A stretch of DNA of 64,000 nt from assembly GCA_014871385.1 (NCBI GenBank), contig CM026428.1:3691621-3755620 (forward strand), in the 5' to 3' direction. The stretch comes from Ceratodon purpureus. Taxonomy: Eukaryota; Streptophyta; Bryopsida; Pseudoditrichales; Ditrichaceae. The notes beneath the pieces were generated by a model that worked only from the letters and a program-made list of their open reading frames with translations, was not told the origin of the DNA and did not search any database. This document shows, piece by piece, positions 1-11,203 of the stretch (positions within the stretch are counted from its first letter, which is position 1; each line of letters starts with the position of its first letter). The translations under genes were made by a program, and so were the position numbers.

Positions 1-2610
1 CCCAAGGGCTCTTTTAACTACCTTCAGCTGGTTCCCGATCGCGTCCCGTAAGCGTCTGCAAAGCGTCAAGGAACGAAGAGACGATGTCAAGTTTTAGTGA
101 GGACTTAACACTAGTGCTACACATGTACACGGACGTATTTTTCTCAGAATTTCACAGCATCATCATCGATATGCCTCACAGGAATGACATTAAAAACGGA
201 TTAGGCGCAAAGCTGGAACTGGTGGACTTCGTGACGACAGAGTTAATGGAAGGTCCCCGTGCAGGCCCTGTCGGTCCAGGGGAGTCAGTTTGAGGATAAA
301 CTTGGGGTTTGAATCAGGCCTCAAGTGATGGGTTAGAATGTTATCAAGTTGAGTCACCCTTCCTCGATTTCATCCAGTGTCGGAAAACACCTACCAGAGC
401 GGATTTTGAGAATTTACTGTTCCTAACAGCCTTCAGGAATTGAGCAGGACATATCATGTGCGTTCAGTCATCATTACACTACTGTTTATATGTTACGTGT
501 ATCATGACTTCATCTAGTACGCATTGGTAACATTCACATCATCTGTACATCAACCAAGGAACGTCCTAACATCAAATTCGAAAGGAAAAGGGAAATTAAA
601 TCAGGACGATTCACTGTCGGAAACCATTCCGAGGCATCCATGTCCAATCACAGATGAGATTTTGGCATCATTTAGTAAACCTGAAGTGGCGTGACATTGC
701 TTGCAACTCGAGTGTGGTATAGGGAGTTGCTGTGTTCGGCCCTGCCCGGGAGTTAAACGCAGTAACGACGAGCTGAAGTTGATCACAGTACCGGCGATAA
801 CTAGCCTCCACCTGCTAATGACAGTACAATGCTGTTGTAAGTGGAACGGATTCGAGGGTTATTACGATGTCCATGATCAAACGATCCAAACTTGGAGAAT
901 CAGCGAAGAAAGGCATCCCAAAATACAGAAATAACATACCTCCTCAAGCAGAAGGCCAAGCTTTTGCTTCTTCGATTGGAGACCGTTTCCGATCTCCGTG
1001 CTGGCTGCATCAGCGCGACCCGCGAAGATCTGCGAGTAGTCGACTACAGCCATTTGAGAAACAGCTAGAAGTGGGGAGGAGTGAATGTTGAATGCTGGGG
1101 CAGCTGAATTCCTCCCGGAGGTCACTCCGTTGGGGATTGTACTTGAGGAGCCAGCCGAGATTTCCTTTCCAATATTGTCCGTAAGGGTGCCACCCACACC
1201 TGCAGACGCGCTTGCTCCAGCCATACTGTGCCAGTTGTTATACTGCTGATGATCGGAAGATCTGGCTGGCCTTGGAGGCCGCTTCAGGGCGGTCGCCCTA
1301 CAGACTTCGTTGAGTATGGCTTGAGCCGACCTGATGAACCTCGACGCGGATATATGGTTGCTCGGCCCGGCACCTGATAGATTACCGTGACTGCTCGCGG
1401 CAAGATGCTGCCGGCCTGCAGTACTGTCGATATGTTCCTGTAGAAATCTTGCCCCCATCGTGGCGTCATCTCTGGAGTGGGTTCGGAAACGGCTCAAATC
1501 TGCATTACCTCCCGCTAAATACCTTGAGGCGAGCTCCTTGGTGTTCGATATAGCAGCCGCCTGGCCCAGAGCTCCCATCTGGTCACTTTCTTGCAGCTGA
1601 CCTCCCACCGAATGGAACTGCGATTGATGTGAAGACAAAGATAAGGACAAGCCTTGCCCATTGACGGCGATGCCTTCCAAGCCTTCCATATGCAATCCAA
1701 CTCCATTTGACATGTGGTCTGTTTGTTGCATATGTGAGAGATCGTGACGTGATACATTAAACTGAGGCACACGGGGATCAGTTTCAAACTGGGACTGATG
1801 AATTTGGGAATCTTCATTCATAGGTAGAAACGAATGTTCATTCCCCACATTTCGCCAATCGAAGTTTGGATCTGCACCGCGGCTTGCTGAGAGCTGATCA
1901 AGTAGCGACAGGGGAAGCCCCCCTACAGATGCGGCTAGATATGGATCAACACCATACTGTTGCTGGCCCTGGTCGCAGGCGGCTTGTGGTGTTGCAGTTC
2001 CTTCATCGTGTGTCGGATACAACATCGACGTGGTAGCACTAGCTTGGACCCGCCCATCAGCATGAAAACCGGCGTTTGAGCTGTATCCTGCTGTACCCAC
2101 ATGATGCAGAGCCTGTGCCATCGGTTCTTGCTGGTTGTTGGGTGCTGGAGGGTAGTAAACACCCCCATGGTCGCTATGACCGCCAACATTGAAGGATCCT
2201 CCTTGAAAACAATCGAGTAGGAGCTGAGCTTCACTATGAGGTGCCGTCATCATGCCGCTTCCACCAATTTGGAGGTTCTGCATGCTGGGATTGTCGTACA
2301 ACCCTCCGTTGCCTCTACTATCCCAGAGAGACGGTGGAACAGATGGCGACTGACTCGGGTAGGCCCCCGTGAAGAGTGTCCCGATTAAGCCTGCACCCGA
2401 TGCAGGGTGGCCTTGGCCTGCTGCCCCCTCCTCTGAGAACTGCAGCTGGCTTGCTTGATCCTGGAGGGGGGCCACCAGCACCCCTCCCCCCGTCACAAAG
2501 TTGTAGGAGTCGGCAGCTACCATGGAGTTGTTGTACTGATGATCAGGAGCTTGCAAGCTTTGGCTTGTCTCGCCGGGGTACGCTCGCAAAGACGAGTCCG
2601 TTGGATCCAT
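1..2610 (-). CDS. BELL: BELL-type TALE homeobox protein, left copy, partial (runs off window)
   Basis: This is the inverted copy of the complete BELL gene at 49487. Readable exons on the minus strand are 2610-940, 811-681 and 55-1; the homeodomain exons lie beyond the window edge. Exon 1 encodes a Gln/Ser-rich N-terminus and the SKY-like motif [14 protein letters not shown]. Exon 2 encodes the BELL motif ([13 protein letters not shown] ... [11 protein letters not shown]). The splice sites match the right copy: GAG|GTATGT and TTCAG|GTTT donors, and GCAG acceptors. I chose the ATG at 2608-2610 (MDPTDSSLR). The frame stays open upstream to another ATG at 2734-2736, giving 42 extra residues that include an AAEEV repeat. 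Compared with the right copy I see one 5-residue indel in that leader repeat, DS versus EYS in SLWDSRGN, and N versus D in STEIGNGLQ. Members of the family bind DNA in the nucleus as heterodimers with KNOX proteins. Whether this copy keeps its homeodomain cannot be seen here. Confidence 0.85.
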
Positions 2611-3536
2611 TCTAAGAACGTCTTCGGAAACCCACCGTCCGCGGGATTTACCTGCTCGATTCCACTCCAACACGAACACTTCCTCCGCAGCAACCTCCTC
2701 CGCAGCAACCTCCTCCGCACAACCAAAACGCTTCACGCCTCAGACCTTAACCTACAGCAGTATCCACGCGCTCTCAAACCGCCGGGCTTTACCTCGCAAC
2801 GCCTCCCGTCACGCGCACCAAACTCCGGCCATTTCCCCGTCAATTCCTTCACACAAGCACGGTCCTCCTCTCTTCTCCTCCCTTGTCTTCTCGTCACTTC
2901 TCTTCTCTAAGCTCCTCCTCCTCTCCCACGTCCACCGCACAATCACCCCCGACCTCCAGCATGAACTGATCACCCTGCAGCTCGCCTCCTCCAACTCAAC
3001 ACACTCCCAGCACCTCCATCAGAAACAAACTAACTTCAACTCCTCCAGCTTGGACCGCACACCGGAGCGCCCCGCAGAGGACCACACCAGAGGGCCACGC
3101 GATGAATATCTCACCACCGGCTTGCTCTCCTCCCTCCCACGCTCACGGCACCACGCCACGCGCCATTTCAAACGGTTCACCCTTGCGCTAAGAAACGCAC
3201 AGTGCGGTATGATAGCAGTCTCCCAAGCCGGCGACCTCCCACGGCCGCAATGATGCACCACAGCGCTCGATGTCGATATCGCTCGCAAGGCTAGGCACCC
3301 GGCCGAACGTCGCAGTCGCCGTCCTCCTCCGGCTGGAGATGCACGAGCGAGGCTAGTCGCGGTCGATGGAGAGAGACGTGCGCTCCGCCTCTCAGAGTGT
3401 TGCTGCTGTTGTGGTCGTCGTCCTCGCCCTCATGCCTCAAGTCATAAGCTCTAGTCGCTCTGCAAGCCTTCAACGCGCCCTCCGGCGTCTCTCACCAGGC
3501 TCAAGGTTGCAATTGGTCGCGCACTCACTCACTCGC
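2611..3536 (-). promoter_or_regulatory. Upstream / leader region of left BELL copy
   Basis: The region between the BELL start and the TC-rich tract is GC-richer than the distal DNA and nearly identical to 48560-49486 in the other arm. It probably holds the 5' UTR and core promoter. I cannot place a transcription start or TATA box with confidence. The open frames here are not conserved protein as far as I can tell. Confidence 0.4.
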
Positions 3537-3570
3537 CCTCTCTCTCTCTCCCCCTTCTCTTTCCCTCTCG

Positions 3571-3603
<33 letters not shown>

Positions 3604-3622
3604 TCTCTCTCTCTCTTCCCGG
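3537..3622. repeat. (TC)n microsatellite
   Basis: A polypyrimidine CT/TC tract about 900 bp upstream of the BELL start. Its counterpart in the right arm is the GA tract at 48480-48570, which differs in repeat number. GA/CT tracts near plant promoters can bind BBR/BPC factors; that role is only inferred here. Confidence 0.85.
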
Positions 3623-5723
3623 CGAGCCCCTCTGTCGCCGTGTGAATGGATCTCTTTCGCTTGCGTCTGCCCGCGGGGAGGGGGCCGAGCCTGCCCGTCA
3701 TTACAGAGAATGCCATTGCATGAGGCCGTCTTACGTACCGCGTCACTTCACTAATTAGCTTACGCTTTTCTCGCTGGTCCCCACTAATCGCCCTCGCCTG
3801 CTCCCTCGCCCGGAGTCCAACGAGTCCAATGCCTTTGCTGATCCGGTTTCGTTTCTCATTTTCAATATTTTCGTTTTCATTTTCATTTTAATTTCATTTT
3901 AACGAGTCAAATGAGTTGAGCAACTTCGTTTGTCATCATCTTATTTCCTTGTCCATCTTTTTATTCAGGGTGATTTTTGCATTTGTTTCATCCATTGGTG
4001 GTTTGTCGGATGGCAAGGCTTTTTCGTGAATCATCTTTGTTTTTTATTTCTGAAGCTGCCCGAGGCCCGAGGGTGGTTTGTTTGTCTGATTGACAGGTGG
4101 TGCCAAGTTACTGGTTTGGTCAATGGTGGTGTTTCTTTTTTTCTTTTTTATTCCCCCCGATTCTAATGTTGCAGCTGCCCTGGGGTGGTTCTGAGGGCTC
4201 TGGAGGGGTTAAAGTGTTGGGCTACTTGGTTTGTTGGTGGGGCTATTTGTTGGGGGTTGAGGCTACATGAGCTGATAGAGTTGGGAGCGGACCAATGGTG
4301 ATGGGTTTTCACAATGGGAGATCCAGAGGGGTTTACTGATGTTCCAAGAGTAATTTGGAAATGAGTTGGGGAATGTGCCTTGAGGTGCGAGTCACCGTGA
4401 TTGAGCCTTGGTATTCTGCGTAATTTGTGATAGGTGGGAATTTGGGTTGCAAGTGAGATGTGAGTAGCCGGCCCTGAGGTGAGATCATAATTCTAATTTC
4501 TTCCCAGTGAAGTCCTTATGATAACAGCTCAAGTGCATTAGGGAAGTAATTATGGTGTGGGGTTAAAACTTAATAAGTGCTTGACAAGCTTCATTCTAAT
4601 GACACATCATCAAATAACCAATGCTGAATTCTACTTAGCATCATTGAGTTGCCCAAGAGTTAATTCAGGAATGAAAACAAGCAGCCTTTGGTGATAACAG
4701 CTGTGGAGAAGTGGCATTCAAATCTGAAGTCTGCCTTAGAGGTGGGATTCAAAAGTGCAGCAAGCATCATGAACAATGAGCTCAATGGATACTGAAACTC
4801 TATCCACTTACTGTAAATTCCAGTATTTGTAGCGATAGGTAAGAATTCAGAAGGCTACAGGTGTAAGATTTTGAGGCACCAACTTCAGCTGTGAAGCTGT
4901 AAGGGCTTAAGTGCATGACCATATAAATCCAGGTGATTCCTTGGTGGAGTCACAAATCTTCAGGAATCAGGCACAAGCACTGGCCAAGTTTTGTTCTTGT
5001 GATCTGCTCTGGACTTCAAGGTAGGTCAAGGTGGATCCAGGTGAGAATATCAAGATATTGGTTGGCCATTGGGCTATGGCAAGAATCAACTTTGAAGAGA
5101 GATTGAAGTTTAAAGTGCAGCTCAAGAAATTTGAGAGAGCCTTGATGCAGAAAATAACTTGGTTACCGCTGGGACTAAGTTAGAAGTTATGGTAAAGCGT
5201 CCAATACTGGCGCAAATTTCAGCCTGGTGAATCTACTGCAAATTTAAGAGTGCAAATAATTTTCATGCATGGGGAAACTAATTAAAAAGTTGGAGCAAGT
5301 GGAATCATCATTTTTGGATTCTTCTACAATTAGTTATGAATATTTGAAGATGGATTCATAGGTGTTTCTAAAATGATGCCCTAAAATCGCACCCTATAAT
5401 GTTTTCCATCAGTACATGGTACTCTTGGGTGGGGAAGCTATTATGTACCTCTGAGGGAAGATGACTAGAGCTCCATTTTTGGCACTGCGCCATTTTTGGT
5501 CGTTCTACCATAGAACTTGGAACCAAAAGGAGATTGGGAGGAGAACCAGATGTTCGTTGCCTAATTATCGCAGTGTTCACTCACCATCTCCACATTGTGC
5601 AGCTAAGGCAGGTTCGTGATCCTTCACCAAGTAGCGTAATTTCAGTACTCTAAACCACCTTTCGTATGATGGCTTGTGCAAAGGGCCAAGACATGACACT
5701 GCATGATTCCCTAATGTTGAAAG
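3623..5723. other. Non-coding BELL upstream DNA
   Basis: No open frame with recognisable domains. The sequence is retained almost base for base in the other arm (about 46376-48480), including non-coding parts, so the identity comes from recent duplication or gene conversion and not from coding constraint. Confidence 0.6.
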
Positions 5724-5726
5724 TAG

Positions 5727-6491
5727 AGGGAGAGCACAATAAAGTGGACCACAATTTACAAAGTACAAAATGTGATCACTAAGAAGTGAATATGAAGTGT
5801 GCTGTTTTTTAAAGGCTCAAAACTGATTTTTGAGCATTTTGGTGTAGTGTTTGAGCATTTTAGTCACTTTCTAGGATGTCACTGAGGTATCTTTCACCCA
5901 TCATCATAAAAAGAACATCCTCGATTGAAACTTAATTTGACCACTAATTCTAAATCATAAAAATGAACTATTCAAAAGTCTTAATTTCTTCATTTGGTGC
6001 CCTCTAGGCTCTGTTGTCTTTAGAGGATGTTTTTTCCAATTTGAAACACAATGTTCATTGTTCAGTGAAAGCAAACGCACATAAAGTACTGCGGAAGTGA
6101 CCCTCTTAAAAAGCATCCTTGCGGTACTTTTGGAACCTTAAACAAATTAACAAGTATATGAATTGACTATTTTAGAATACCTCTTAAACATACGGAGGGC
6201 ACCACTTAATTAAAAGTGATTTTTAGATAGTTTTTGGTTCATTTCTAGACACTTCTTCAAATGATTGCATTCACTTTAGTTGGATTTAAAGCCTTCATAC
6301 AATAACTTTAAAGAGTCTACTTTGCACGAAACTTTTTCAACTTGTAGAAAAAACAAGTTGTGTTCATCCATATTAGCAGAAAAAATTGACTTCAGTTACA
6401 TCTTTCCATCACTTTGTGCAATTTTTGCAAAAGGCTGAAATTGACAAATAGCTAAGCACTTTTGTGGTCCACTTTATTGTGCTTCTCCCAG
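5727..6491. mobile_element. Non-autonomous TIR element, 3-bp TSD family (copy 1)
   Basis: Terminal inverted repeats contain AGCACAATAAAGTGGACC at the left and the reverse form GGTCCACTTTATTGTGC at the right. The direct repeat TAG flanks both sides (5724-5726 and 6492-6494). The interior carries the hallmark of this family, two nearby GAGCATTTT motifs, and no coding capacity. The same insertion lies in the right arm (44873-46372), so it predates the inverted duplication. I cannot assign the superfamily. Confidence 0.82.
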
Positions 6492-6494
6492 TAG

Positions 6495-8011
6495 TTACAC
6501 AAAATTTGTTTTTTAACAGCAAGAACTTGGGTTTAACATAACCTCTGAGGGCCTACCTAGTGCTCTCAAAATGGGATACGACACTATTCAAGATCTGTCA
6601 TTTTTCCAAACTGTACAAAAGTACAAATGATTTCTAACTTTCATCCATCACAGCTTCCTTCTTGAAACATAATTTATGACACTTTTGTAAGGCACATTTC
6701 ATTACACATGTTAGTTTTAACTTTTGAAGGATGCATCCAAGGGCTCTTGATAGATGATAGCCACTTAATGCACAACTTAGATGTCATATGTTACTCACAA
6801 GAAAAATTACTTAAATTATATAGATGTCATTTTTTATGTATGTAAGCCAAATCAAATGAAACAAATTCTCTAATCTTATGCTTCCTACTTACAATGTCTG
6901 GCTAGAATGAATCTTTTGTTTAGTACATGTAGGATAGTTGGAGTCAATGGCCTATCCAATTGGATTTGTCTTCTATGATGTGTCCAACATCAAGGCCAAG
7001 TGACTTTTGACAAATATTGTAATCTAAGAAATTCATTCACTGATGCAATGTCCGTTCAACTCATAATAAAATTATCAGCAATATTGATGCACGGCTGTCG
7101 TCTAATACTGTGCCTTTCTTCTTTGATGTTGAAAGCCATAGAGTCATGTGAGGTCCCTGGTCTACTAAATCCTTTTTATTCTATGATGTGAATAGCCACC
7201 GTAGATAATGATGTAAACAGCAATCACATGTGACTTTTAATGAATCTTCTTTCACTTCCAATGAACCTTCTTGCTTTAATGATGTAAACAGGCGCGACAA
7301 GCTCTTTGATGGAAACAACAATGACAAGTGACTTTTGATATCTCTTATATGAGATGTAACAGCAAGAGAGACTCAAGTGACTTTTGAGGAATCTTCTATA
7401 AAATGACAAACACTGATGTCTTTTTGGGAAAGTCAGTCACTTACACACTCAAGATGATGAGTGGGGAAATCTAGACATGGATTCAATGTCCAGTCAAGTG
7501 ATATTAAAATGACCTACCACAATTCTAAAAAGCAATGGTGTAGTAGTAATTGAGAAAAAGGCCTGGCTATCTGTAGTCATTTCTAACTTCAAGACTCAGC
7601 TGACATCCTATGAATCATTTTATGAAAGCTAAACACTAATGTCTTATCAAGAAAGCAAGAGAGTGATGCCTTCTCAAGAGAACCTGATGCCTTCAACACG
7701 AAAGCTAAACACTGATGCAACGTCTATTCTAGTGATAAGAAAATGACCAATCACATTTCTAAACAAAGAATTGGTCTAATCCCATGCTAGAAAAAAGGTG
7801 GACTATCTCTTGTCACTTTTAACTTGAGTTGTATTCAGTTTGTGTTCTACAAGGCACTCATTGCATTGTTAATATTTTCATATATGAAAATTTTCCTTGC
7901 TTAATCTAAGTTATAATTTGAGAAGCTAAGAAATATCTATGATTGAATTGACAAGTTGCAAAAGTTCAAAACTCCAAGCAATAATTGAGTGACAATTTTT
8001 CAATAAATTCC
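6495..8011. other. Non-coding DNA of the left arm
   Basis: AT-rich sequence with several related short blocks (variants of AAGTCACTTG and GATGTAAACA) that look like degraded tandem or dispersed repeats. No gene seen. A short open frame at 7000-7191 recurs in the other arm only because the whole segment is duplicated. Confidence 0.5.
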
Positions 8012-8043
8012 ATATACATATACATATATATATATACATATAC

Positions 8044-8095
<52 letters not shown>
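8012..8095. repeat. (TA)n / (TATACA)n microsatellite
   Basis: CATATACATA units grade into a pure TA run. The matching position in the other arm (42558-42594) is a shorter AT run, so the tract length differs between arms. Confidence 0.92.
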
Positions 8096-8097
<2 letters not shown>

Positions 8098-8180
8098 ATT
8101 TGTCTATCTCACAATTTTATAAAGCCAATCTGGACGGACGTTTGTTCTTCTATACTTATGGTGTAATCATGAGTCCTTAT

Positions 8181-9604
8181 AGAAAGGCTTGTCTATTATG
8201 TCCCAATGTCGTCATGTCATGACTGCTATTTGTTACAACCCAATGCTAGATTCGACCATGATTACCGTGGTTAAAAAGATCATAACCATATTTGGTATGT
8301 AAGTACATTATTCCAATTTGGACATGTATGATGGAAGATGTCTACGACTCTACGTGTCATGACATGTCACCAAATTAGAATAATGTCAAGAAATGTTCAC
8401 TAGCACTTCTCCATTCACCATGTCCATCTTTTGATTCCATCATTAGCCCTACGGTTTCCTACCGTCAACCCTTGTTTCAAACCGCCCCACCATCATTTCC
8501 TACCATGACACCCTTGTTTTTTCTTGCGCAACCCCCTCCCCCTTCCTCCCTTCCCTGCCGTCTCCCTTGAATTGCACATCGTTCGCCTAGGCTTGGTATA
8601 GGTATCACACAAGAGGGAAAAAGTTCTTAATAGTTGGGATTTAAGAGGAGACGATATAGAATGAGGGGTAGACAACCGGGAACATAGGGCCGGTGACAAG
8701 AAAGAAGAGAGGTGAAAAGCAACTTTTGAAGGCTCTAGAAGCCACATTTTGAACCAAAATTTTATCATTGAGGATGTTTTTGACATCCTCATGAAATGTA
8801 GATGCCAAAAATGTATTCAAACACAAGAGATAAATGAAAGATGAGGTTGATAGTCTGATAGAGTTATTGAAAGGTAATACGGTCAAATTAGGGCAAAGAA
8901 CAAGAACATGGAGGCGATTCACATGTTACATGGGTCGGACAACAGGTAACAAGTTTCCAATGGTTGGAAACAAGGGGCAGACGGTAGGAAAGAGGGGAAA
9001 AATGGTAGAAAATTGTGAGGCGGACGAAGAGATCTGAAAAGGGGTAGAATATGGAAGGCACTATAGTAAGCGTAAGTTGATTTAGTTTTTTCTTATATTT
9101 AGGAATCCTAATAACCTCTCTAAATACATTCTCGCCATAGTGGCATATGACACATTGGATTTTGTCATACAATGGATGTAGACATTGGCATTGGATAATT
9201 AAATTACCCTACCTATAGAATCAATTCTATGTTGATCCTACGTGGATCCTAGTGTGTGATGACAAAAGGGTCTGTTACAACACAAACCCTTGTGATAGGA
9301 CATCATGTCATGGTACGTTGTAATATATAACCCTTGTTATAGGATATTTTTCTAGAGACTATGAAGTAATAAAATATGTATAATATAGTTTTGAAATATT
9401 TCCCATTTAGATCGTATACATTTTATTTACTTTACATATGTAAAATCTTAACATTCAAACAAAATCATTATCTCGTACTTTATTTCTTTATTGCAAATTT
9501 GTCCAAATTGCCAATTTGACTCCTTTTCACTTTAGGCCTAATAAATCTCAATCTTCGCATTTATTAGTATATTTTGATATGAGATCTTAAAATGAACCTA
9601 TTTT
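8181..9604. other. Transposon-derived spacer, no gene
   Basis: The pieces around 8450-8560 and 8930-9010 are imperfect inverted relatives. They share the motif family TTGGAAACAAGGGG / GTCCGCCCCTTGTT with the interior of the element at 9605-11195. They are probably decayed relatives of that hAT family. No coding region supported. Confidence 0.45.
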
Positions 9605-11195
9605 TAGGGTTTTCTATGTCGTCTGGTCGTGACTATCTCGTCGGGACGTCGGAATGGGTCGCAACAAGACCATTGTGACGTCACAATAGGGATTAACGTA
9701 GGTTTAAACTTTAGAGTAGGCCCTGCGAGTAGGTCGGGCAAAACAATTTCCTCATTGCGTACGTGGCGTCCTACGCGGCAAGAGAGGGGGCCACATTAGA
9801 TGACGTCGATCTGCGGGAGGGAGGTCGCAATGGCAAAATGTAGAAGTGATGACTACCGTCCGCCCCATATTTCCATACATTGGGAACGTGTTCCCCATCG
9901 TCCGACCCCTTGTTCCTTGTTGTCCGCTCCAATTTAACCCCTTCAACTTAGAGAAGCCTTATCTTCCTCATTTTTTGCCTTATTTTAGCATTTGAGGACA
10001 TTTTTGGCATCTACAGTTCATGAGGATGTCTAAAATGTCCTTGAAATCAAGATTTGGATTCCAAATGCGGCTGCTAAAGCCCCTGAAAGTTGCTGTCCGC
10101 CTCCCTTGTTCCACCTAGTCCGCCCCATGTTTTTTCTAGTCCGCTGGGGGGGATGCACAATAAAGTGTACCAAAAAAGTGCTCTGCTCATTGCCAATTTC
10201 AGCCCCTATTGCAGAGACATAAAAAAGTGGCATTTTGATTGTTGGTATGTAAGGACGAAGTTTGGGTATAGAAAATAGACTTGATAATCTAAAGTGTGGA
10301 ATAATACGGTACAAATCTGCGTCTTCTTTAATGCCGTACGAGAACCTCAAAGTCCGACAAAGTGAATGCAGTCATTTGATAATGTAATAAGAACAAGTGT
10401 CAGATGTTGTCGGAAATCACTTTTGATTCCATAAGGACCTGCGTTTGTGAATTGCGGTTGTAGAAATGACAATGACCACTTCAAATGAAAGTTTGGGTAG
10501 ACAAGAAGTATTTCAGGGACGTTTTTAAAACATTGTTTTCCGTGAAACTTTTTGTGAGGTTTTTTTCACCGGACATTGTTTTTTAAATTGGAAAAAACAT
10601 CCTCTGAAGACAATAGAGGGCCCAAAATAAAGAAATTGAGACTTTGGAAAAGTTCATTTTCATGATTTAGAACCAGCCGTCAAATTAAGTTTCAATTAAA
10701 GATGTTTTTTTTATCGAGATGCCTGGAAGATACATTATGATACCTTAAAAAGTGACTAAAATGCTCCAAAACTACACAAAAATGCTCGAAATCAGCTTTG
10801 AGCTTTAAAAAACAGCACACTTCATATTCACTTCTTAGTGATCACATATTGCACTTTGTGGTACACTTTATTGTGCTTCCCCCCGCCCCATGTTCTCAAC
10901 TATTGGAAACTTGTTGTATATCGTCCGCCCCTTGTTCTCAATGATTGGGAACGTAATCCTCGTAATTTTTCTTTCCATTTACTGTAATTTGCTGACATGT
11001 CATGACACGCGGATGCCTTCCAAGTTCCATCCTACATGTCAAAGTTAGGGTAATGTAATTTTATTCAAAACCTAGTTATTTTTGAGTCCGACACAGTAAA
11101 GACAGGATCGGTCATAATGTTGTGACATCATGACGTCATAATGTCGTGACATTATGACGGAAATGGCCTCCGTCACGACGCAATAGAATACCCTG
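9605..11195. mobile_element. Non-autonomous hAT element (GTCGTGACG family, long copy)
   Basis: The left end reads TAGGGTTTTCTATG and the right end reads in reverse CAGGGTATTCTATTG. Both are followed inside by subterminal GTCGTGAC / GACGTC motifs. The flanking 8-mers are CCTATTTT (9597-9604) and CCTATTAT (11196-11203), matching at 7 of 8 positions, as expected of an aged hAT target duplication. The 251-bp element at 40052-40302 has the same ends and is a shorter relative. The interior has no transposase and is interrupted by the TIR element at 10145-10883. Confidence 0.8.
10145..10883. mobile_element. Non-autonomous TIR element, 3-bp TSD family (copy 2, nested)
   Basis: The ends are TGGGGGGGATGCACAATAAA and its near-complement CTTTATTGTGCTTCCCCC. 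The interior is collinear with the copies at 5727 and 39054. The likely duplication is CGC (10142-10144 and 10884-10886), but the C/G runs make this call ambiguous. It is inserted in the hAT element at 9605-11195 and is therefore younger. Confidence 0.78.
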
Positions 11196-11203
11196 CCTAT
11201 TAT

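Larger units (their letters stand above)
1..8180. repeat. Left arm of large inverted duplication
   Basis: Base 1 pairs with base 52101 on the opposite strand, and the match runs inwards to about 8180 / 42480. Over the BELL exon and several kilobases of its upstream DNA the two arms are nearly identical. Inside about 7540 / 43065 the match drops to roughly 90% by eye. The left arm lacks two insertions found in the right arm (43102-43847 and 45304-46041), so it shows their empty sites. The arm continues past the window start, so its outer end is unknown. Confidence 0.93.

Noticed and set aside
3366-3758. 130-residue open frame with a Ser/Leu run (and its copy in the right arm)
   Set aside because: Driven by the (TC)n microsatellite, and the two arms differ in it.
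7000-7191. 63-residue frame conserved in both arms
   Set aside because: All DNA around it is equally conserved, so conservation is no evidence of coding; no domain.
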